From: Prevotella sp. P6B1
GTDB taxonomy: Bacteria > Bacteroidota > Bacteroidia > Bacteroidales > Bacteroidaceae
Direction of reading: 5' to 3'
DNA: 64,000 nt
Assembly: GCF_000702825.1 (NCBI RefSeq)
Contig: NZ_JNKF01000010.1
Coordinates: forward strand, 186,001-250,000
A program made the translations under genes and the position numbers. The number at the start of each line of letters is the position of its first letter. Position 1 is the stretch's first letter. Positions 52,841 through 62,546 of this stretch are shown here, piece by piece. The notes under the pieces were generated by a model. That model saw only the letters and a list, made by a program, of their open reading frames with translations, was not told the origin of the DNA and did not search any database.

Positions 52841-54808
52841 TTAATCTCTGTATGCAGGGTTCTGATAAGCAATCTTCTCTTCATCACTCATCTCCATACC
52901 CTCAAGCTGGTCCTGTGGAATAGGTCGGATATAGTAACCTGCAGGAATTTCGCGCTTAACTGTTTGCAGATCCTTATCGGTGTAACCAGCACCAGCGATA
53001 CGGTATGTACCAGCACGCTCAGCCCACTTCTGGGTACGAACAAGGTCAAACCAACGGTATCCCTCACCCCAGAACTCACGGCTACGCTCATCAAGAATGA
53101 AGTCTATAGTGATAGTGGCAGGAGTTGCAGCAACCATTTCTGCACTCTTATCAATAGAAACAGCAACATTGTCATTCTGATTGAAAGTCTGCTTACCAGC
53201 ACGGGCACGGAGCACGTTAACCAGTGTCTTTGCATCATCGTTCTTGCCAATCTTAACAGCAGCCTCAGCAGCAATCAAATAGAACTCAGAGAACTTAGCA
53301 ATGTTCCAAGGACGTGGGCTACCACCATTAACCTTTGAACCAAGACCTCCATCATTATCTGTGCGATAGATACCAATCTTCCAGTTGATGGGGTACTTCT
53401 TGCGACTGATGTGGTTAACAGCTACAACAAAGTCAGCACGGCCAGGCATTTCTCCGAAACCAAGCTTGTCATCAGCACCTGTATAGTTGATGTTTTCATC
53501 CTCGCTTTCAGGAATCCAACTGAAGTAAACATCATTTGGATAGACCTTCTCACCATTGGCACCATATACAAATGCATCGCTACCTCCTGCCTTATGCCAG
53601 TTGGTGTGATAACGCAGTGTGAAAGTTGCATCATAACGAGAGTCGATAGCCTTTACAGCATCTTCCCATACACCACCTTCCATGAAGTTGTCGGCGATAG
53701 GAGCCATACGTGTCCAAGGACGTCCAAGAGCCTGAACAGCCTCACGCTGAACGGGGTTGATATAAACAGTTTCACCCTTATCATTCTTTCTATCGGTCTT
53801 TGCAATCATTTCTGTATAGTTCCAGGTCTCCATCCAGTAAGCAAAGTTCTCAGGTGAGCCACCATTACCCCAGCCGTAACCAGCACCACCGTTACCAAAC
53901 TTCTCATTCTCATTGTGATCAGCATAGAGCATAATCTCTGAGTTACGGTCGTTGGTAGCTACATTAACATCATAGAATGTGGGCTGCAATCCATAAGGGC
54001 CAGGATTGTCGATAGCCGCCTTGGCCATATCGAAAGCTTTCTGGAAGTAGCTCTGAGCCTGACCAGCGTCGCGGCTGCACTCAGGATAGGTAGGAATATT
54101 GTTTGGATTTTCCAACCACCATGCGTATGTCAGGTAAGCTTTTGAAAGGTACAAACGAGCCAGATTCTTGGTTGCAGAACCTGTAAGACGAGGATTATCA
54201 GGCAGATCAGACAGAGCCTTCTCCAGGTCACTGAAGATAACCTTATAAACCTCAGGAACAGTGTTACGTACAGAAGTACGAACAGTTGTTGTATTGAATT
54301 TCAGTTCGCCAGCACCCAGATCAAGGGGCACACCACCATAGGTCTGCACCAGGATAAAGTAGTCGAATGCACGGAAGAAATAAGCCTCAGCGAGCAGTGC
54401 ATCGTCGATACCTGCAGCTGCACCATTCTCAATGATACCATTACAGGTATTGATATTTGCAAACAATGTGCCCCAAGCACCACCAGCAACAGTGCTGGTA
54501 GAAGTAACAGAACCTACACCAGAAAGGTCGGCATCCTTAAAGTTGCCATCGGCCGACTGGGCGTATGTATATTCATCGGTACCTGTCTCCAGTGTGTTCA
54601 GATAATAACCATTGCCATAGAAATAGCGCAGGTGAGCGTAGAGCGATGTCAGACCGCCCTCAATACCCGTCTTCGTTGTGAAGAATGATGGGTCGAAAGT
54701 GCTGCGTGGCTGCTCATCGAGCACTTCACTACAAGAGGTGAATGTTGTGGAAAGACCACAGCAAACCAAACCCGCAGCGAGAATAAATTTTATACTTTTA
54801 GTTTTCAT
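52841..54808 (-). CDS. SusD/RagB-type surface glycan-binding lipoprotein 2
   Basis: 655 residues. Lipobox cysteine at about residue 26 (TFTSCSEVLDEQPRS). Typical SusD motifs: LLAEAYFFRAFDYFILVQTYGGVP in two parts near 138-160, and FSEFYLIAAEAAVKIGKNDDA near 505 in two parts. ERSREFWGEGYRWFDLVRT near the end, in two parts, is also characteristic. It forms the lid of the SusC encoded directly upstream (24-base gap). Confidence 0.95.
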   Translation of the reverse strand: MKTKSIKFILAAGLVCCGLSTTFTSCSEVLDEQPRSTFDPSFFTTKTGIEGGLTSLYAHLRYFYGNGYYLNTLETGTDEYTYAQSADGNFKDADLSGVGSVTSTSTVAGGAWGTLFANINTCNGIIENGAAAGIDDALLAEAYFFRAFDYFILVQTYGGVPLDLGAGELKFNTTTVRTSVRNTVPEVYKVIFSDLEKALSDLPDNPRLTGSATKNLARLYLSKAYLTYAWWLENPNNIPTYPECSRDAGQAQSYFQKAFDMAKAAIDNPGPYGLQPTFYDVNVATNDRNSEIMLYADHNENEKFGNGGAGYGWGNGGSPENFAYWMETWNYTEMIAKTDRKNDKGETVYINPVQREAVQALGRPWTRMAPIADNFMEGGVWEDAVKAIDSRYDATFTLRYHTNWHKAGGSDAFVYGANGEKVYPNDVYFSWIPESEDENINYTGADDKLGFGEMPGRADFVVAVNHISRKKYPINWKIGIYRTDNDGGLGSKVNGGSPRPWNIAKFSEFYLIAAEAAVKIGKNDDAKTLVNVLRARAGKQTFNQNDNVAVSIDKSAEMVAATPATITIDFILDERSREFWGEGYRWFDLVRTQKWAERAGTYRIAGAGYTDKDLQTVKREIPAGYYIRPIPQDQLEGMEMSDEEKIAYQNPAYRD

Positions 54809-54832
54809 AACTCTTTATTCTTTAATGATTCA

Positions 54833-57800
54833 TTAGAATGTTACGTTTACTCCAAAGAGGAAGTTGCGGGTTGCAGGTGTGTTATAACCCACAATCGGCA
54901 TCTTGTGCTTGCCAGAATATTCGCTATAGCCAACAGCAGTGTTCTGGTTAGCCCAAGAGTTGGTCTCAGGATCAAGGCCGCTCTCATTATTGAATGGTGA
55001 GAAGAGAACGAATGGATTCTGAACAGTAGCATAGAGGCGCAGACGGCTGATGCCGAGATCCTTAATAGCCTTCAGTTTGTCGAAGTTGTAACCAAGAGTG
55101 ATGGCACGGATCTTCAGATAGCCAGCATCGAAATAGCCAAGAGTAGAACCGAACTTGGGGTTATCACCATCCTGAATACCACCTGGTTTGGGGTATTTGG
55201 CACCTGTATTCTCCTCAGTCCAGTAATCAACGTCAAGGTTGTTACGACGACCTGTCAGCATATTGAGGTAACCATTTGAAGAGTGGATAGCAGAAATCAA
55301 CTTACCACCTACCTGGAACGCACCGATTACAGTCAGGTCGAAGTTCTTATAACCAACTGTAGTATTGAAACCTCCCATCAGTTTTGGTTCCATGCTGATG
55401 ATCTGACGATCCTCTGGACCGATCTGACGAGTAGGAATGCCGTTTGCGTCATAGTCGCCAGTATACTTCACCTTAATCATTCCCACATTTCCACCTTTTA
55501 CCAGAGCCTCGAGATTGGTCTTGCCATCAGGACCTTTAACGATATCACTCTCGTTCCACAGACCTTCATACTCATAGTCGTAGATAACATCGATTGGATA
55601 GCCAACGAACCAACGATTGCTCTCATCACGATCCTGACCAGAAGCCAGAGATGTCAACTTGTTACGGTTAGCGTAGAGGTTGATACCGGCATCCCAGCTC
55701 CATCCATTCTTGTTATCAATGATGATGCCATTAAGAGTTAACTCCCAACCTTTATTCTCAGTCTTACCAATGTTACCAGTATAGCTGCTTACGCCAGAAG
55801 TTGAAGGCATAGTTACATCGAGCAGGATGTCATTTGTTTTCTGAACATAGTATTCGAACGAACCTGACAGACGACCATTGAACAAAGAGAAGTCGAGACC
55901 GAAGTTCCATGTCTTAGAATACTCCCATCCAAGATCCACATTAGGCAGAGATGATACATAATATCCAGCCTTATAGGTGTCACCAAAGTTATAGTTACGG
56001 ATTGAAAGGGTACCCAAGGTTGAATATGGGTTAATAGACTGGTTTGAAGTCTCACCGTAACCTACACGCAGTTTCAAGTTGTCAATCCAAGTAAGATTCT
56101 CCATGAACTGCTCACGAGAAATGTTCCAACCGGCACTTACTGCAGGATAGGTGTGCCATTGATGGCCCTTAGCCAGACGTGAAGATGCATCAGAACGGAG
56201 GGCTGCAGAAAGCATATACTTATTATCATAAGAGTACATCACACGACCCATCCAAGAGATAAGACCACTCTGCCAGTAACTATAGTTGTTCAGGTTAACT
56301 TCGCCTGTAGCGTACGACAGATTATAATACTGCATGTAGTCGGCAGGAATCTCCTGAGCCGAAGCACCTGTAGACTCATATGTAGTCTGCTCGGCAGAAT
56401 ACATAGCTACAACATTCAGGTTGTGCTTCTCAGCAAAGGTTCTATCAAAGGTCAACAGATGCTCAACAGCCCAGTTACGAGTCTGATTCTCTGAGATACT
56501 ACCACTGTTAACAGCATTTGCATCCTTATTATTGACACCAGTACCAGTGAAGCTGCCACCCTTAGAGCTACGGAAGTTCAGACCTACATTTACACGATAG
56601 TTCAGTCCCTCTATCCATGGGCACTTAACCTCTGCAAACAACGTATTGTAAGAACCGATACCTTTGTTTTCGCTCAACCATACATCCTTATCGCGCTCAA
56701 CAGTCTCTTTGGTTACAACAACCTGATCATCTGCAGGCAGAGTGTTGTAACGCTTCAGATTACCATTCTCATCGTAAGGACTTGAAAGTGGAGATGCGCT
56801 AAGTACATTATACATATTGTTTACACCCTGAGTCTTGCGATAGCTGTTATTGGTGCTTAAACCGAAACGGAAGTACTTTCCAACAGTCTGGTCGAAGTTA
56901 CCACGAACAGAGATACGGTCGTAACCCTCAGTAGGGAGAACTGATTCATCGTGATAGTAACCTGCACCAAAGCTGTAGCTACCACCATTGGTACCACCAG
57001 CTACGCTGAGATCATGATTATGGCTTACACCTGTCTTGTAATACAGATCCTGCCAGTCGGTATTAGTATTCTCGTTCTCATCGAGTGAGTTCTTATACTT
57101 ACCAGCATACTGACGGAACTTGTTGAACGTAGGACCATCCATCATAGGATACTTATGGAAAACCTTCTTAAAGCTTACATAGCCATTATAGGTAACCTTT
57201 GCAGGGGTACCCTGAGCACCCTTAACGGTTGTGATGATGATAACACCATTTGCACCACGAGAACCATAGATAGCGGTAGCAGAGGCATCCTTCAGGATAT
57301 CCATCGACTTGATGTCGGCTGGATTGATATCTGAAAGCTGACCCATGAATGGAATACCATCGAGCACAATCAGGGGGTCGTTACTTGCACTCAGTGAGCG
57401 CTGACCACGGATACGGATCTGCATTTCATCACCAGGTTTAGAACCTGTCTGTGTCATCAGCACACCAGCTACACGACCCTGCAGAGCCTGAGCAGCGTTG
57501 GTTGCAGCAATCTGGTTCAGTTTCTCACCACCGATGTTGGCTACAGAACCCGTAACGGCCTCACGACGCTGGGTACCATAACCGATAACAACCACCTCGT
57601 TAACGATGTGACCGTCTTCCTTCAGATTAATCTTCAGGTTATCGCCGGCCTTGATTTCCTGCGATACATAGCCAACATAAGACACTACAAGCGTAGCACC
57701 TGGCTTAACATTAAGAGTGAAGAAGCCATTGAAATCGGTAACAGTACCATTGCTGGTACCTTTCTCCTTGACCGTGGCACCAATCAGTGGACCCTGTGTG

Positions 57801-57940
57801 TCGGATACATAACCGGTTGCCTGCTTCGTTTGCTGAACGGAAGCTACTGATTCGGTAGCTGCCGAAGCCTGCTGTGCGGTGACCATGCTAAAGAAGCACA
57901 ATCCTGCAACTAAGGCTGTTTTCTTTGCTTTGAAACTCAT
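54833..57940 (-). CDS. SusC/RagA-type TonB-dependent outer-membrane transporter 2
   Basis: 1035 residues. Signal peptide (1-28), regulatory domain with GPLIGATVKEKGTSNGTVTDF in parts near 50, TonB-box region VVVIGYGTQRREAVTGSV near 115, plug with LDGIPFMGQLSDINP and LKDASATAIYGSRGANGVII, and a barrel ending TRNFLFGVNVTF. It differs from the first SusC in barrel sequence, so it should take a different glycan. Only a regulator and susD accompany it; the enzymes for its glycan must be elsewhere. Confidence 0.95.
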   Translation of the reverse strand: MSFKAKKTALVAGLCFFSMVTAQQASAATESVASVQQTKQATGYVSDTQGPLIGATVKEKGTSNGTVTDFNGFFTLNVKPGATLVVSYVGYVSQEIKAGDNLKINLKEDGHIVNEVVVIGYGTQRREAVTGSVANIGGEKLNQIAATNAAQALQGRVAGVLMTQTGSKPGDEMQIRIRGQRSLSASNDPLIVLDGIPFMGQLSDINPADIKSMDILKDASATAIYGSRGANGVIIITTVKGAQGTPAKVTYNGYVSFKKVFHKYPMMDGPTFNKFRQYAGKYKNSLDENENTNTDWQDLYYKTGVSHNHDLSVAGGTNGGSYSFGAGYYHDESVLPTEGYDRISVRGNFDQTVGKYFRFGLSTNNSYRKTQGVNNMYNVLSASPLSSPYDENGNLKRYNTLPADDQVVVTKETVERDKDVWLSENKGIGSYNTLFAEVKCPWIEGLNYRVNVGLNFRSSKGGSFTGTGVNNKDANAVNSGSISENQTRNWAVEHLLTFDRTFAEKHNLNVVAMYSAEQTTYESTGASAQEIPADYMQYYNLSYATGEVNLNNYSYWQSGLISWMGRVMYSYDNKYMLSAALRSDASSRLAKGHQWHTYPAVSAGWNISREQFMENLTWIDNLKLRVGYGETSNQSINPYSTLGTLSIRNYNFGDTYKAGYYVSSLPNVDLGWEYSKTWNFGLDFSLFNGRLSGSFEYYVQKTNDILLDVTMPSTSGVSSYTGNIGKTENKGWELTLNGIIIDNKNGWSWDAGINLYANRNKLTSLASGQDRDESNRWFVGYPIDVIYDYEYEGLWNESDIVKGPDGKTNLEALVKGGNVGMIKVKYTGDYDANGIPTRQIGPEDRQIISMEPKLMGGFNTTVGYKNFDLTVIGAFQVGGKLISAIHSSNGYLNMLTGRRNNLDVDYWTEENTGAKYPKPGGIQDGDNPKFGSTLGYFDAGYLKIRAITLGYNFDKLKAIKDLGISRLRLYATVQNPFVLFSPFNNESGLDPETNSWANQNTAVGYSEYSGKHKMPIVGYNTPATRNFLFGVNVTF

Positions 57941-57982
57941 ACGTTTGGTTTGTTAGTTAATAATTAATTTGAACGATAAAAA

Positions 57983-58007
57983 AATCTGCCGCAAAGATAG
58001 GCAGATT
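57983..58007 (-). promoter_or_regulatory. Hairpin with a promoter box in its loop, upstream of susC 2
   Basis: AATCTGCC (57983-57990) pairs with GGCAGATT (58000-58007), and the loop contains TATCTTTG on the minus strand (57992-57999), with TTTTTTATC following on that strand. It can act as the terminator of the upstream regulator gene and also as the -7 region of the susC promoter. Confidence 0.55.
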
Positions 58008-58054
58008 CTTTTTTAGGGGCTTTAACGTATGTTTCGTTTCATTTCATTTTTGTA

Positions 58055-61000
58055 TCAACCTTGATTTTTAGGCCCTTTTTGCTCCATATACTCAGTGGGG
58101 GAAAGACCAAACTGTTTGCGGAATACCGTTGAAAAGTGAGCCAGATTACTGAATCCTACGGTGTAGGCCACTTGTGTAACGTTGATTTTCTGCTCCTCCA
58201 AGAGACGCGCAGCTTGCTCTAAACGGATGTTTCTGACAAACTCGCTAACCGACAATCCTGTCATCTCCTTCATTTTACGGTGTAGCTGAGCACGACTGAC
58301 GCCAACCTCTCTACTCAACATCTCGACACTGAAATCGCTATCGTCCAAATGTTCATTCACCACCTTCATGATACGTTCCATCAGCACCTCGTCGTTTCCT
58401 TTCACCTGTACCTCTTCCACCTTATCCTTCTGCTGCTGGGAACCTGAGTATTTACCTTTTAATCGGAGATTTTTACTAATCAGGTTGTTTATCACCATGT
58501 GAAGTTCTTCCATATCGAATGGTTTAGCCAAGAATGCATCAGCTCCTTTCTCCAAACCTTCCAAACGATTGGCTACGGCAGCCTTCGAGGTGAGCATGAC
58601 AACAGGGATATGATTGATATTCATATTGGTCTTAATCAAACGCAAAAGCGTAAAGCCATCCATCTCTGGCATCATGACATCGCTTACAACCAGATCGAAC
58701 TGCCTTTCTGCTTCAACACCTAACAGTATTCGGAGTGCATCGCGGCCACTGGTAACAGGTGTGATATGATAATAAGCACCAAGTTCTTGAGAGATATAGT
58801 TACCAATCTCTTCATCATCGTCGACAATCATGACCCGATAATTGGTTTGTGCTCTCTGTCGGGTTGTTTTTTCTGTCTCTTCAACTATCAGCATCTCTTC
58901 TTTCTTCAGATGCTCGTAGCCTAATGGTAAACGTACTGTAAAGACACTTCCTTGATCGTCAATGCGAGCAGCAGCCTCAATAGTGCCATGATGCATCTCC
59001 ACCATCATCTTACAGAGATTCAGTCCAATGCCAGTGCCTTCTATATGCATACTTCGAGAGCTGTCACCCTGATAGAATCTATCGAACAGTCTGGTAGGGT
59101 CGCCTTTGATACCCATACCATTATCTATCACTTGCAGTACAGCAGTTGTTCCATGCTCTTCAGATACACGCACCTCAATCTCTCCTCTGTCAAAAGTATA
59201 CTTGAAGGCATTAGACAGCAGATTATCAATTACCTTATCAATGGCCTTACGGTCGAACCACACATTGAGTTTATCAAGTGTGGGTGTATAGCGGAAGGTG
59301 ATATCACGTTCCTTGGCAGTGTACTCATACGATTTCAACAGATTGCCAACATACTGCACCATATCCGTCTCCTGACATTGTAGCGTCATCTGCTGTTTGT
59401 CCAGTTTACGAATGTCGAGTATCTGAGTCACCAAGTTCTGTACACGCTGGGCATTATGCTCAATCGTTTTCAGATCGTTCTTCACATCTGGATCGAAATC
59501 GCGCTTCATCAACTTATGTAGCGGACTCATAATCAGTGTTAGCGGTGAGCGGATATCATGAGTAGCATTAATCAGGAACTTCATTTTCTCCTCATCCAGT
59601 TCTTGCCTACGACGGCGTAGATAGTTCCATACTAATGCTCCGAGTAATCCTATAACACCTAATATATAAATAAGGTACGCCCATGAAGAACGATACCAAG
59701 GGGCATGCACAATGATATGATACACCTCAACATCTGTATAGATACCGTTATCGTATGCCCTGACTTCAAGGATATATGAACCAGGCTGCATATGCGTAAA
59801 CGACACCGTATTGCGGCCGGCATCCGTCTGTCCCCAGTCATGTGTGCCGTTTAAGCGGTATTCATAGATAACGTTTTCAGCATTGGCAAAGTTTAACGAC
59901 GAAAACTCTAAAGAGAAAGTATTATCGATGAAATCGAGTTCGATATGTTTACTGCTTGGACGTGCCACACCACCTACATAGATGCCAGTGAGATGTACTT
60001 GTCCGATATCAGAATGAACCCGCTTAAGTGCTTCTGGACGAAAAGATGTGATGCCGTCGCTGAATCCGAACCAGATTCTGCCATCGACAGTACGCATATT
60101 CACACCACCCACGTATTCGCGACTGGCCAGACCATTGCCATACAGATAGCCCACGAACTGACGATCGGCAGTCTTGTACTGCCATAGTCCCATTGTGGTA
60201 CTGATCCACAGGTCGCCCAAGAAATCCTCAACGATACCAACAACCACCTTATCGCTCATACACTTTTCGGCAGTGAAGGGTTTAGTCTGTTTCTCTTTTT
60301 CGTCGTAGATATAGAGTCCCGTATTCGTTCCAAAAAGCAACTGATGGTTACTTGTTTCACAAACCGATTCCACAGAATTATAGTCGAGGAGAACCTCCCA
60401 ACCGTTTGAACGGAAGCTGTCTTCCATCGGATCGTAACAGTTGATGCCTGAAGAGGTACATATCCAGAGCTTACCCCTGCTATCCATCATCAACTTTTTT
60501 ATCCAGTCGTTGTGTAAGCGCCCCTTCGGACCATCACCGTCATACATACTAAAATGCCTCTGCTCACCAGTGTTCGTATCAAGCAGGAAGAAACCTAAAG
60601 AATAGACAGAGAAAAACAGCCTTCCCTTGCCATCGTCGGTAATGGTATTAACAAAACCACTCTTGAATGACGACTTCAACTGTGACTGTCCGGTATAAGG
60701 ATTATAGGCATAAAGTCCCGCATTGGTACCGATCCAATATTGTCCCAATCCATCGCGATAAATCAGATAGGTACCTTCTGGCGATTGAGGATGAGCAACG
60801 ATACGCCCCTGTGCATCAAAGCCAAAAACACCATTATTCTGGACAGCACACCAGGTCATGCCATTATCGCCTGCACAAATAGACGTCAGCGAACCACCCG
60901 TGCTAATATGCTGATCAACAAACCGCCACGAACGGAAAGGCGACTGCTGCTGAGGAATCAGCAACAGGCCACGATTCTGACAGCCCACCCATAGGTTTTC

Positions 61001-61909
61001 CTGCTTATCCTGAAACAGAGCCCAGATGGTAGCAGTGTTCAAGTCCATCGAAGCCGTCTGATGGTCATAACGCTTCATCCTGCTCTCTCCCCGAGGCACC
61101 CACCACAAGCCGTTACCCATGGTTCCTATAAACAGATTCCCGTTTTTATCACACTTAGCAGTACGTAACAGCAGATCCTTGCCACGCAACTCACCTGGAT
61201 CGATAAAGTCGGTCATCATTTTTCCATCCCGATAGTATAATAAACCGTGATTACAAACAATCAGCACCCCACCCTGATAACCAACGAATCCTGTCACCAT
61301 ACCATAAGGCGACATGAATTCCTCGAGTCTGCCTTTGGGCGAACGCCGAATAATGGAATTACCATGTCCTGATTTCCAGAAATAGCCTTTATTATCGATA
61401 TAGATGTAGCTAAAGTAGTGGTTGTCCGCTTTAGCATAGCCTTCAAGCATCTTGGTGGAATTATCGCGTGTATCCAATCGGAACAATCCATAACCGGCAG
61501 TTCCAACCAGCAGATGATGGGCATCTTCCTGAACAATTGAATTGATTCTCGGTACACTGGTAGCCCCTTTCATCTCAACAGATTCAAAACGATTCTCATT
61601 CGGAATATAACGGTTCAGACCCAGCTGAGTTCCCACCCAGAGTGTACCGTCAGCATCTTCAAACAGATAAGAGATGACATTGCTGTTAATGGTATTCTTA
61701 TTACCGCTCTCATGCAGATAATTGGTAAAACGATAACCATCATACTTATTCAGGCCATACTCTGTTCCAATCCAGATATAACCTTCCTGATCCTGACATA
61801 TCTGAGTAATCTGGTTGCTCGACAGTTTCTCTGAGGTGTAGAAATGCGATTGGGCATGAACTGTCCAGGCAATAATGGTGGTTATAGTTAGAAGTAATTG
61901 ACGTTTCAT
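58055..61909 (-). CDS. Hybrid two-component system regulator (HTCS)
   Basis: 1284 residues. Signal peptide (1-20), about 14 propeller units (GYIWIGTEYGLNKYDGY near 48, GTLWVGTQLGLNRY near 95), and a Y_Y_Y domain near 650-730. A membrane helix is at about 743-765. HisKA has His784 in NATHDIRSPL; HATPase has DNLLSNAFKY, DNGMGI and EGTGIGL. A receiver domain follows with Asp1077 in VVSDVMMPEMDG, and an AraC HTH domain at about 1170-1270. All parts of a working HTCS are present. Such proteins bind an oligosaccharide in the periplasm and switch on the adjacent susC/susD. It is 31 bases after the wbqC-like gene. Confidence 0.96.
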   Translation of the reverse strand: MKRQLLLTITTIIAWTVHAQSHFYTSEKLSSNQITQICQDQEGYIWIGTEYGLNKYDGYRFTNYLHESGNKNTINSNVISYLFEDADGTLWVGTQLGLNRYIPNENRFESVEMKGATSVPRINSIVQEDAHHLLVGTAGYGLFRLDTRDNSTKMLEGYAKADNHYFSYIYIDNKGYFWKSGHGNSIIRRSPKGRLEEFMSPYGMVTGFVGYQGGVLIVCNHGLLYYRDGKMMTDFIDPGELRGKDLLLRTAKCDKNGNLFIGTMGNGLWWVPRGESRMKRYDHQTASMDLNTATIWALFQDKQENLWVGCQNRGLLLIPQQQSPFRSWRFVDQHISTGGSLTSICAGDNGMTWCAVQNNGVFGFDAQGRIVAHPQSPEGTYLIYRDGLGQYWIGTNAGLYAYNPYTGQSQLKSSFKSGFVNTITDDGKGRLFFSVYSLGFFLLDTNTGEQRHFSMYDGDGPKGRLHNDWIKKLMMDSRGKLWICTSSGINCYDPMEDSFRSNGWEVLLDYNSVESVCETSNHQLLFGTNTGLYIYDEKEKQTKPFTAEKCMSDKVVVGIVEDFLGDLWISTTMGLWQYKTADRQFVGYLYGNGLASREYVGGVNMRTVDGRIWFGFSDGITSFRPEALKRVHSDIGQVHLTGIYVGGVARPSSKHIELDFIDNTFSLEFSSLNFANAENVIYEYRLNGTHDWGQTDAGRNTVSFTHMQPGSYILEVRAYDNGIYTDVEVYHIIVHAPWYRSSWAYLIYILGVIGLLGALVWNYLRRRRQELDEEKMKFLINATHDIRSPLTLIMSPLHKLMKRDFDPDVKNDLKTIEHNAQRVQNLVTQILDIRKLDKQQMTLQCQETDMVQYVGNLLKSYEYTAKERDITFRYTPTLDKLNVWFDRKAIDKVIDNLLSNAFKYTFDRGEIEVRVSEEHGTTAVLQVIDNGMGIKGDPTRLFDRFYQGDSSRSMHIEGTGIGLNLCKMMVEMHHGTIEAAARIDDQGSVFTVRLPLGYEHLKKEEMLIVEETEKTTRQRAQTNYRVMIVDDDEEIGNYISQELGAYYHITPVTSGRDALRILLGVEAERQFDLVVSDVMMPEMDGFTLLRLIKTNMNINHIPVVMLTSKAAVANRLEGLEKGADAFLAKPFDMEELHMVINNLISKNLRLKGKYSGSQQQKDKVEEVQVKGNDEVLMERIMKVVNEHLDDSDFSVEMLSREVGVSRAQLHRKMKEMTGLSVSEFVRNIRLEQAARLLEEQKINVTQVAYTVGFSNLAHFSTVFRKQFGLSPTEYMEQKGPKNQG

Positions 61910-61940
61910 TAGTTTTGGTTTTAAGTTTCCATACCAATTG

Positions 61941-62537
61941 TTATAAATAGAATATACTCTCAGGTCCCATATTGAACAACAGATCTAAGACTGACAGATT
62001 CGGCAGGAATCCATGCTTAGCAGCATAAACCTGATAATAGGGTTTAGCCACAAAGTCTGGATCGGGTACCGGGTGTTTAGGGTTGATCATATCACGATAA
62101 TCGCATACTGCAACATGAGCATAACTCTCCGTCATCGACACATGCGGACGTATATCGATGAGTTCACACATCTTGCTGCAGATAGCCTCATTGAAATCCT
62201 GAAGATAATCCCAACGTTTCTCAAAGAACGGATGGATATCATCCTGATAATACTCAAAGAAGGGCGATTCGCCATAAGCACTCTGCAAAGCCATCCAGTG
62301 CAGATGACGCCAGTTGCCATGATCGCTGATGCGGATGTCCTTGATAAGTGGTGAGTTACTACGCTCAACAGGTACCGTCAATGCCTGAACACCATTAGTT
62401 GTCGCTATCAGGCAACGATTGCGATAGGTTTGCTTTTGGAAGCTCTCCCATTGTTCTATCAGTACATCGTCAGCCCGATGCAGTTTCTGATACCACTGCA
62501 CCGGGCCGAAGTAGGTTGTACTGAGCAAAACCTGCAT
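61941..62537 (-). CDS. WbqC-like family protein
   Basis: 198 residues. The family pattern is visible: LLSTTYFGPVQWYQKLH at residues 4-20, then QTYRNRCLIATTNGVQALTVPV in parts, HWMALQSAYGESPFFEYY in parts near 78-96, and the DLLFNMGP end. WbqC-like proteins are small cytoplasmic proteins often found near polysaccharide genes; their reaction is not well established. The gene follows lepB by 9 bases, so the two are probably cotranscribed, as in many Bacteroidota. Confidence 0.88.
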   Translation of the reverse strand: MQVLLSTTYFGPVQWYQKLHRADDVLIEQWESFQKQTYRNRCLIATTNGVQALTVPVERSNSPLIKDIRISDHGNWRHLHWMALQSAYGESPFFEYYQDDIHPFFEKRWDYLQDFNEAICSKMCELIDIRPHVSMTESYAHVAVCDYRDMINPKHPVPDPDFVAKPYYQVYAAKHGFLPNLSVLDLLFNMGPESIFYL

Positions 62538-62546
62538 AGGTCTGGC

